Source: Hysterangium stoloniferum (lineage: Eukaryota > Basidiomycota > Agaricomycetes > Hysterangiales > Hysterangiaceae). Taken from it: DNA of 64,000 nt. The translations under genes and the position numbers were made by a program. The stretch is taken from the NCBI GenBank assembly GCA_015178975.1, contig WHVD01000112.1, forward strand, positions 217,465-281,464, written 5' to 3'. This document shows positions 57,196 to 64,000 of the stretch, in pieces. The notes below the pieces were generated by a model. It saw only the letters and a list, made by a program, of their open reading frames with translations, had not been told where the DNA came from and did not search any database. The number at the start of each line of letters is the position of its first letter. Positions within the stretch are counted from its first letter, which is position 1.

Positions 57196-58249
57196 AGCTA
57201 ATTTTACAGGAAATCATCAATTTGGTAAAGAGCATTTTGCTGCACAAACATCTAGTGAACCTGGCCCCAATGTCGGATGAGGAATTATGAAATACATGGA
57301 AATTGGAGTTCCACAGCAGCTCTGGTACAGGAAGTTGCTTAAGCAGACCATAGAGTCTGTGTCTCTGCAGATTATGCATATATTGCTCAGAGGGGACCAC
57401 ATCGTGCCAAGGGTTGATACGGATTTCATATACATTCAAACATTGAAGGAATCCATATATGGTAAACCCTCGAATGTGTGCTTCGCCTACTTTACTCTCA
57501 GGTCGAGATTGATGCACAACCTGGAGAGATGTAACAAGATGATGGCGGAATTGCTCAGTAGATTTGATGAGCCAGAACAAACATCTTCATCTTCCAGCTC
57601 TGGCCCCTTTCACAAAGAATGTCCTGGAATCTATGCCAGATCAACTGCCAAAAAAGGACAGTCGTCTTTCTCGAATGTGTCTGCAGAAAAGATCACAGTC
57701 AAAGCCGTCTCCAGTTCCCCATCATCCTCAGGTCGAGATTCACAGTGTCCGGACGAATCTCGCCATCCATCGCCTATCCATCCCATCCCATTTACTTCGC
57801 CGAGTGGACCCTCCAATAAGTCATCCAATAGCTCGAATGATTGGGACTGTGGTAAAGGCTTGGGAACTGGGGAGCAGAAATCAGATTATGGTATTGACAA
57901 TAGAAAAGGCCCGGGACAGGACTCACCAACCAAAAGCCTTCCCATGCAGATACCACTGGGAATTCGTCGACATAAACCCCTAATCCCAGAATGGGGGGTG
58001 CTGACAAAGTTTCTGTGAATGGAAGGCAATCATGGACACACCGCGAAGGATACTCCTCGACAGACCAAGCTGAGGACAGATACATTTCCATTTGACCCGG
58101 GACGCTCCCTCGAAAATTACATCACATGGGGGACAATCGTTATGTTGCTGTTGTGTCGGCATTATCGAAGAGAAATAATTAGAAGGCGTGACCAATTGAT
58201 GGTGCAAGACTGGTGTCGGCCCAACCATGTTTCTCCAACACTGATATGA
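57196..58249 (+). pseudogene. unrecognised Ser-rich, tail-anchored-like protein gene (nearly intact)
   Basis: The main frame (57287-58018, 243 codons) contains VPQQLWYRKLLKQTIES, YIQTLKESIYGKPSNVCF and RLMHNLERCNKMMAELLSRF, then a Ser/Pro-rich low-complexity region (SSSSSSGPF, VSSSPSSSGRD). A single TGA at 58016 separates it from an in-frame extension (58019-58249) with a hydrophobic run (NYITWGTIVMLLLC) followed by a basic RHYRREIIRRRDQL. Upstream of 57287 a second open piece (EIINLVKSILLHKHLVNLAP, from a TTTACAG acceptor at about 57208) would join after one added base. So one stop and one single-base shift separate it from a continuous gene of about 340 codons. The RREIIRR end recurs in R4 copies at 9.4 and 60.3 kb. 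No family recognised. Confidence 0.45.
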
Positions 58250-58860
58250 GACTCTAATTAGACCCTACCGATACATGAGTGGAAGGTGTGGCAAACACGC
58301 AAAGGAAGGAAGTGCGGTCAAATCTAAACACTTGGGCGGGTAACTGATGGAGTGGTCATTGCTCGAGCTGTGCATTATGTCACAATGTGGAAGAATAGAA
58401 ACGAGCAGGGGGATGATATCGAGGCTGCGCACTGTGGTACATGTGGATTCGGGCTCGGAAGATCCAACTATCAGTTTCAGAGTCAGTGCGATTATTCATT
58501 TACCACACATAAGGAGACGCCAATTAGGACTCGTGTGGGTCAGAACGAGACTGGTAGGACAGTTTCATCGGCGGATGTATGACGGCGGTGCAATAAGGTA
58601 AAATATTGTGAACATCCCGTACGATGGGCCCAACGAGGGAAGAAACCACATTGAGCTGGTAGATGTGATCGGTGAGAAGCGTGCTGTCGTTGAAGAAATT
58701 TGCAAGGAGTAAATACTCCCCCACAATAAATCTAATCTCTCCAAATCAAGATGAAGTGTCAATGACGCTATTATGTCGTCCAATATAACCCTCAATGCCG
58801 CTGCAGAAAAATATCGAAACCATACATCTTAGTGGATGCAGCACACGAGAAGCCGTATAG
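58250..58860. pseudogene. R3 (+) and R2 (-) overlapping remnants
   Basis: The plus strand keeps the R3 trace SRLRTVVHVDSGSEDPTISF (58347-58601). The minus strand from about 58795 keeps the R2 end with NDSTLLTDHIYQLNVVSSLVG. The two converge and overlap as at 60.5-60.9 kb and 1.5 kb. Confidence 0.45.
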
Positions 58861-58929
58861 GATGTTCAGATGAGGAAATTAGCGGCCGGTGACTTTGTCT
58901 GTTGTGCTTTTGGTGGGCGGGATGAAATG

Positions 58930-59395
58930 ATGTGATGTGGGGACGCACGGTTGTAACCAGAATTCAAAGTAACCTCTGATCGCTGTGAGCTCCTCTACAG
59001 ATAGTTGACGTGGCAGATCGCTTCCACGATATACACAAGGCCAAAAATTGGTAAGAGATGATGAAATTCTATGAGATAACGGGCAATATGTTCAAGAGGC
59101 CCACGGATCTTGTCGAATAGTCCTTTGATATTAGATTGAATCAAATGAATTTTTCGCTACTACTCGCGATGAAATAATTCAAACATGCCAATTGGTGGAA
59201 TGAACTCCAGTCAACTGAACTGGAAGCAGCAGGGGAATTGTTGGAATAAGGAGTAAAATAAATTGTCGTGGCGTGTAGTATGACGCTAACGACTGACCCA
59301 TTGAAACAGACCATAAACCAGAAAATCTAGGGGAATGACTGCTCCACACGGCGGGTCGTGGGTATTATTCAGCTCTTAGTTGATATGGGATTCCA
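58930..59395. pseudogene. R2 piece followed by repeat shared with 6.77-7.08 kb
   Basis: 58950-59080 matches the R2 segment containing GCCGTGAGCTCCTCTACA; 59090-59395 matches 6769-7085. The join reproduces the opposite side of the chimeric junction seen at 6765. Confidence 0.45.
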
Positions 59396-60410
59396 CCTGA
59401 CATCACCACGAGTTACCTTTCTCTTATACACGGTGAATGCTCACGACATGTGAAGAAATGTCGGTGTCTTGATCATGTGTTGTTCATTGGTTTGGCCCCG
59501 GCTTCCTGTTCTCCCAAATAAAGGACACGAGAAGAATGGTGGGACCGCCTTCTTTGAGACGCCGTAGTAGTATTCGATTGACATTGTTACTGCTAGTATA
59601 TGCGATGCGATTTCAGCGAGTAGTCGTTGAAGTATACTGTATTCAATACCAGTGTAGATAACCTCACAGCGACTATTTCAAGTGACGCTTCGCTTCTAAA
59701 TTGTATCAAATTATGTAGCTTCATACAACTCTCAAGTTCGCGTCCTCTTTGAAATGATTGTTAAAATATCAGTTTAGCCGCTGGTGGTGGCCGCGAGTGT
59801 ATTCAATGCATATATGGCATCAACGCGTGGAACCTGCAGAGCGCGCGGCGGTGGCGAAAAGAGACTGTATGCGCTCTTATATTTGCTGGGCCTATGGCGG
59901 CTTTATTGTCAAGTTTTCAATGGGAGAGAATCAGTTTAAGGAATTCGCCCAGTATATTGACTTGCACGGTGTGGAGGCCCTTGGTGGGAAGATCATGGAT
60001 CTTGTCGATTGAACATTACCCTGAAGGTATGATGAGCCTGAACGAGACATGCATCGAATTGGGGGTGGGGAGACCTTTTTCAGACCTCCAGTGATACCTT
60101 ACTTTAAAATGTGGATGTTAGTCTAATCACGGCTAGTGCAAATGTATTCAACACATTTATGGGGTCAACTGAGGAGCTCGGGGCGATAATGAAAAGTGAC
60201 TATATAGTTCTTACATAGATTCAAACCATATAGATTTATAACATCTGCAACCCCGGCTGCAATCCTGGTTTGGTTGAGATGTGTCGGCATCATCAAAGAG
60301 AAATGATTAGAAAGTGTGTCCAATTGATGGTGTAAGACCTTTGTCAAGGCAACCATGTGCCTTCAACACTGATAGGGGGGTCTAATTTGACCGTACTGAC
60401 ACACAAGTGG
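59396..60410 (+). pseudogene. R4 module, copy e (best preserved)
   Basis: The frame 59758-60012 reads WHQRVEPAERAAVAKRDCMR, then SYICWAYGGFIVKFSMGENQ and FKEFAQYIDLHGVEALGGK. It is the longest R4 frame and its sense matches R3 on the same strand. Downstream CRHHQREMIRKCVQLMV resembles the end of the 57.2 kb gene, so R4 and that gene may be exons or relatives of one larger locus. Confidence 0.5.
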
Positions 60411-60720
60411 AAGGTGTGGCGACCACGCAAAGGAAGGAACGCGCGGTGAAATCTAAATGTTTCACCCAGTAATTGAAGGATTTGTCGTTGGTCGTGCCGC
60501 GCATAATCTCACAACGTGGAAGAAGAGAAACGAGAATGGCGATGGTATCGAGGCTGCGCACTGTGGTCAACGCAGATTCGGGCTCGGAAGATGCAGCTAT
60601 CAGCTTTAGAGTCAAGTCGATTATTGTTTCGCCAGACACTAGGAGAACCCAATCTGGGCTCGTGTGTGTCAGAATGAGACTGGTAGGAAAATTGTACGGG
60701 CGGATGTAAGACGGTGCTGG
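60390..60720 (+). pseudogene. R3 module copy
   Basis: The frame TQVEGVATTQRKERAVKSKC is followed by a stop and then MVSRLRTVVNADSGSEDAAI (60538 onward) in the frame 60473-60709. It aligns with 58.3 kb and with the start of R3 at 63869. Confidence 0.5.
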
Positions 60721-61397
60721 AAGATAAAATATAGTGAACGTACCGTACGATGGGCCCAATGAGCGAAGAAAGCACTTTCAGCTGGTTGACGTGATCTGTG
60801 AGAAGCGTGCCGTCGTTGAAGAAGGTTTTCAAGGAATCAATACTCCGATACAGTGAGTTCGACGTGTGCCAATCAAGATGAAGTGTCAATGACGCTGTAT
60901 GCATGTTTATGTCGTCCAATAAAACCCTCAATACAGCTCCAGCGACATCTCGAAACCATGCATCTTGGCGCATGCAACACACGAGAAGCTCTATAGGATA
61001 TTAATACAATCTAAGTCGTTGTGTCTGATATTCACTGTTATGGTTTTGGTGGGAAGGATGAAATGGTGAGATGGCACGACGCACGGTTGTAACCAGAATT
61101 CAATGCAACCTCTGATCGCCGTGCCTCTACAGATAGTGGACGCATGTGGCAGATCGCTTCCACGATATACGTAAGGTGGAAAAGGGGTAAGCACCAAAAA
61201 AATCCTGAGACATAATGAGATTCTGAGACATAACGGGCGATGTGTATGATAAATGTTGATGCAACCTCGTCCAAGTTGGTGTGCAGCGGTAACTTGACTA
61301 AAACGTTGTAAAGTGATGATGTAATCGCAGATGACGCGTCTCTATCGAACCAATGAACGCCGGGGCAGTGAAAGAAGGCCCAAGCAAAGAATGTCAT
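60509..61397 (-). pseudogene. R2 module, copy d, distal part
   Basis: Two minus-strand frames: 61038-61397 with MTFFAWAFFHCPGVHWFD, LPLHTNLDEVASTFIIHIAR and YIVEAICHMRPLSVE; and 60509-60982 with RQDAWFRDVAGAVLRVLLDD and LLTDHVNQLKVLSSLIGPIV. Both contain hydrophobic stretches. They follow the 61557-62257 exons on the same strand, with GT/AG-like boundaries not firmly placed. This is the fullest R2 copy. Confidence 0.5.
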
Positions 61398-61556
61398 AAG
61401 CCGGGTAGTGTGACCTTTTCCGCTCCGTCGGGTGTGACGTGAAAATATCGGGAAAGTCTCTAAAACCTCCGTCGCTCTTCTCCGAATTTGAGGCGGGTAT
61501 ATAGGTCTACGACTCAGATGTGAGTATTTCCAGTGTATTAAATGATTGAGGTATCC

Positions 61557-62257
61557 CTACCTCGCTAAATCAGCACTGTCTTGCACTAGTCTTCCCAGTT
61601 TTGGCAGTGTAAGATGCTTGGGTAGAAATTTGCCAAAGGCACCACCGTCTTGTAACAAACGGGTAATTTCTCGGTATATTGTCAGCTTTGCGATCAGCGA
61701 AGCTGTCCTAGCACTGTGAAGGACTTTCATCCCAACCCTTTCCAAACCGACTCCACAGTAATACCCGGGGCCAATGTCAATACTTGACATTGTCCCCTGA
61801 CTCCGCGAGATCATTCCCCAGTCATCGGCATGACTGCAATAGGGGCTCAGGTTGGATGTCGTGTTGGTGGATATCTTAACGGCATTCGGGGGGTCATGGT
61901 AGCCCGTTTCTCCTTGACACTGAATACGCAGCATGTGACACATATCACATGGAAATAGCATTATACTTTACTCGCCCATTCGTCAACCCAAATCTCTATA
62001 TAGTTTGCAGACAGCTGTATGTGTTGCCTACCATCGGGGGCCCGATAACATAAATCGTGGCCGGGTTCGTTACAACCCCATCGTTCTCGAAGTTTCTCCC
62101 TGAATCTCTCTCTCATCTCTTTAACGATCTCGTCCCGTTGCTCTGAACTCAATGCACCGGGGGAAACTAAGGGTGGGAGTTCCTCAATGTCTTCAAGGTC
62201 GATCCCAGCCGTTGCCGAATCGTGATTCCCCGGAGTCGTCTCGTCGGAAGTAGACAT
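61557..62257 (-). pseudogene. R2 module, copy d, proximal exons
   Basis: The first exon starts at 62257 with MSTSDETTPGNHDSATAG, an acidic EDIEELPPLVSPG, a basic helix EMRERFREKLRERW and a possible metal-binding GCNEPGHDLCYR, then QLSANYIEIWVDEW. An intron-like gap (about 61975-61922, GTAAAG..TTCAG) leads to QGETGYHDPPNAV, DDWGMISRSQGT, SIDIGPGYYCGVGLERVGMK and TIYREITRLL. The apparent donor and acceptor do not keep the same frame, so either a frameshift or a different splice site is involved. No known family assigned; weak resemblance in style to Agaricomycete orphan proteins with W-x-C-x4-H-x3-CY motifs is an inference. Confidence 0.45.
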
Positions 62258-62499
62258 TGGTGGGTAGCAGTCTTACTTACACGAGAAGGGGGTGCCTCTC
62301 CTTTATTCCCCCAATGGTCGGAGAGTTAATTCCACCAAGGTACAGCCTCATGGCCGTGCTTACACTGGATTCACAGCATGTCATCCCTGCCATCGGAAGC
62401 AAAATCCCTTCACCTTCCTTAACCTATATAGATTCCAGTGGACGTAGTGACTGTATGCCTTCTGCTGAAGGCTCACACAGTATCTAATAATATTTTAGA

Positions 62500-63660
62500 C
62501 AATTGTGACCCCATGATATAGTATTTAAGGGTGTTATTGAGCGTCAGGGTTGAAAGCAAAACAGCTTTTCTCTTATTCGAGAAGTGGCATTACCTTCAAT
62601 TATAATGCAGTCCAGACCTATGCTAATCCGCTGCTCCTTTCAAGTTGTCGTTGTTAACCTGAAACCTTTTCTTGTGAGAGTGCGGGCTGCCTGTCACAAC
62701 CTTCAACGAGGAGAAACCCACGGCAAGTGATGGTCTAGTCGGGTTGATGGCAAGCAACGTCGTTTCATCCTTCACCCTTGAACATATCAATCCGCTTGAA
62801 TTTTGTGCAACGTCTGCGCAAAACAAATAGTGACACAAGACCAATTTTCTCATCGTAGATTTTCTTGAGGTACATAAGGGCCCGACTTGGAATTATTTCG
62901 ATTATGGCGTGTCCATCAGAATTTGTATTGACAAATTGTACATATAATCGCGTGTCAAGTCATACTTACTCACAACAAGCTCTATTATTCCCCGTATGAT
63001 TGAATGGAATTGATTCTTTGATACTACGATGATCACGTAGGCCAATGGTTGTGACACCTGTAGCTTGAACTATTGCAGGCGGAGTTCTTCTAATATCTAA
63101 AGATTCACTATGCACGTGTCCTTTTCTGCAATCGTACCTGCCCCTTCGTTGCTGCCCACTCCACTTTGAGCTCCACAAAGGTGGCCGTCACAGTCCCTCT
63201 TCTCTCCCACATGATGGTCATTTATCCCAGGGCTCAGTTTGTGGCCCCAATCCATCCTTCAATTTCTCGTGTTTCATGATTCTTTGTCAGGGAAATAACG
63301 AACTCTGTGGGTCCATATGAACTTCTTAGTTGATCAATGGCTATTGTCATCAACAAATGGGTGTAGCGGTGCTTGCCAATGTAATGTATCATAATGTAAA
63401 TGACTCTGAGGATGATCCTCAGTGCAGCAGGATGACAACAAAAATATTCCTTCAGAATACAGTTGGGATTACTCGACGACAGTTAAACTTCAGGATCCTG
63501 GGGCCAGACCAAAAAATGACAGGAATTCCCTTTAAAGACAGTGACAATGGCCACACCCGGTCTTGTATTGGTTTAAACATTTGTGATTAAGTCATCTCCG
63601 TTCGGTTCAACAACGGACCAGGAATAATTGTTTCCCGGTGAGATGTAGACATGTAGTCCT
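62500..63660 (-). pseudogene. R1 module, copy e
   Basis: 62685-63290 is near-identical to 5702-6300; the part before it matches 2765-2900 at lower identity. The minus-strand frame 62623-62853 keeps RVKDETTLLAINPTRPSLAVGF. The region 63290-63660 shares order with 3480-3790. Confidence 0.55.
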
Positions 63661-63689
63661 ACAAATATATATAACTATTTAGTCACAAC

Positions 63690-64000
63690 CACGAATCCTA
63701 CAAATTAAGAAATGATTGTACGTGCTTCCTGAAATTGCCCCAAACTACGCAGGGTTGTTCAACTTTTATTCGCCCTCCAAAAAGAGTTAAACAAGGGGAA
63801 TGATGCAACCCTCATGTTAGTTTGTTACTGGTATGTTGGCGTTATCTGAGTAGAAATCGTATCGAGTTATGGAGCAGCACCTTCGCCAGGTCAAACAACG
63901 TCTTTCCAAGGCTGATATGGAGTTCGACGAAGATGCTACTGTCACACCAGAGAAACGTGTCGCCGCCACAGAAAGGAAGGAATGAGCGGTGGAAACTAAA
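63690..64000 (+). pseudogene. R3 module 5' end, broken by a CGA/TGA-type stop
   Basis: The conserved upstream region leads to ATG at 63869, reading MEQHLRQVKQRLSKADMEF, then DEDATVTPEKRVAATERKE and a TGA. Other copies have CGC, AGA or CGA at that codon, so the stop fits a C-to-T change at CpG. The frame after the stop (AVETK) continues past the window edge. Confidence 0.6.

Overview
The window looks like gene-poor, repeat-dominated nuclear DNA of a filamentous fungus, most likely an Agaricomycete-type basidiomycete. The evidence is short GT..AG introns of about 50-70 nt in the few plausible genes, fungal-type Ty3/gypsy and Ty1/copia retroelement remnants with 4-5 bp target-site duplications, decayed Tc1/mariner transposases, and a signature of C-to-T change at CpG. 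No housekeeping gene, rRNA or tRNA was recognised, and the phylum is an inference from retroelement style and intron size.

Layout. (1) 1-16.3 kb and 52.8-64 kb are mosaics of four recurrent decayed modules, called R1-R4 here. They keep recognisable exon fragments but carry stops, frameshifts and chimeric junctions. A repeating order R3(+), R2(-), R1(-), R3(+) is visible at 1.4-4.4 kb and 60.4-64 kb, and copies in the opposite orientation lie at 15.7, 21-23 and 53-55 kb. I do not recognise the family. (2) Retroelements sit within this mosaic: a copia 5' end with LTR (7.1-8.3 kb), a gypsy gag-protease-RT fragment with LTR (16.3-19.3 kb), the 3' end of a second gypsy with LTR (19.3-20.3 kb), a further gag remnant (20.3-20.9 kb), solo LTRs (0.6, 23.2, 24.2-25.9 kb, the last a clean LTR-in-LTR nest), and two Tc1 fragments (12.9-13.6 and 26.1-26.6 kb). 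Two copies of an element with a G-rich/C-rich inverted repeat followed by about 70-bp tandem repeats lie at 10.8-11.9 and 14.8-15.7 kb. (3) 30.3-36.9 kb is richer in CpG and has the best candidates for living genes: a spliced multi-pass membrane protein on the minus strand (34.2-35.1 kb), local tandem duplications of exon-bearing segments, and a small spliced gene at 36.5 kb. (4) 36.95-52.8 kb is a striking head-to-tail composite of five large repeat units of about 2.7-3.9 kb. Four complete junction modules (H1-H4) with compensating hairpin stems head units U1-U4, and a diverged H0 heads the first. Each unit is built from the same ordered classes of minisatellite: 18-bp arrays with a GAACGGAAA core, GTTACAAAAGGAAAC arrays, T-rich spacers, about 65-70 bp purine-rich arrays, and 15-bp GGTGGATGGGTGCGC arrays. 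The block ends exactly where a sixth junction module would begin. Long ORFs across it exist only because 18- and 15-bp units are multiples of three.

The most unusual system seen is this composite block with its covarying hairpins and shared 18-bp palindromic grammar. The second is the unidentified modular R1-R4 gene family. Nothing here forms a metabolic or defence operon.
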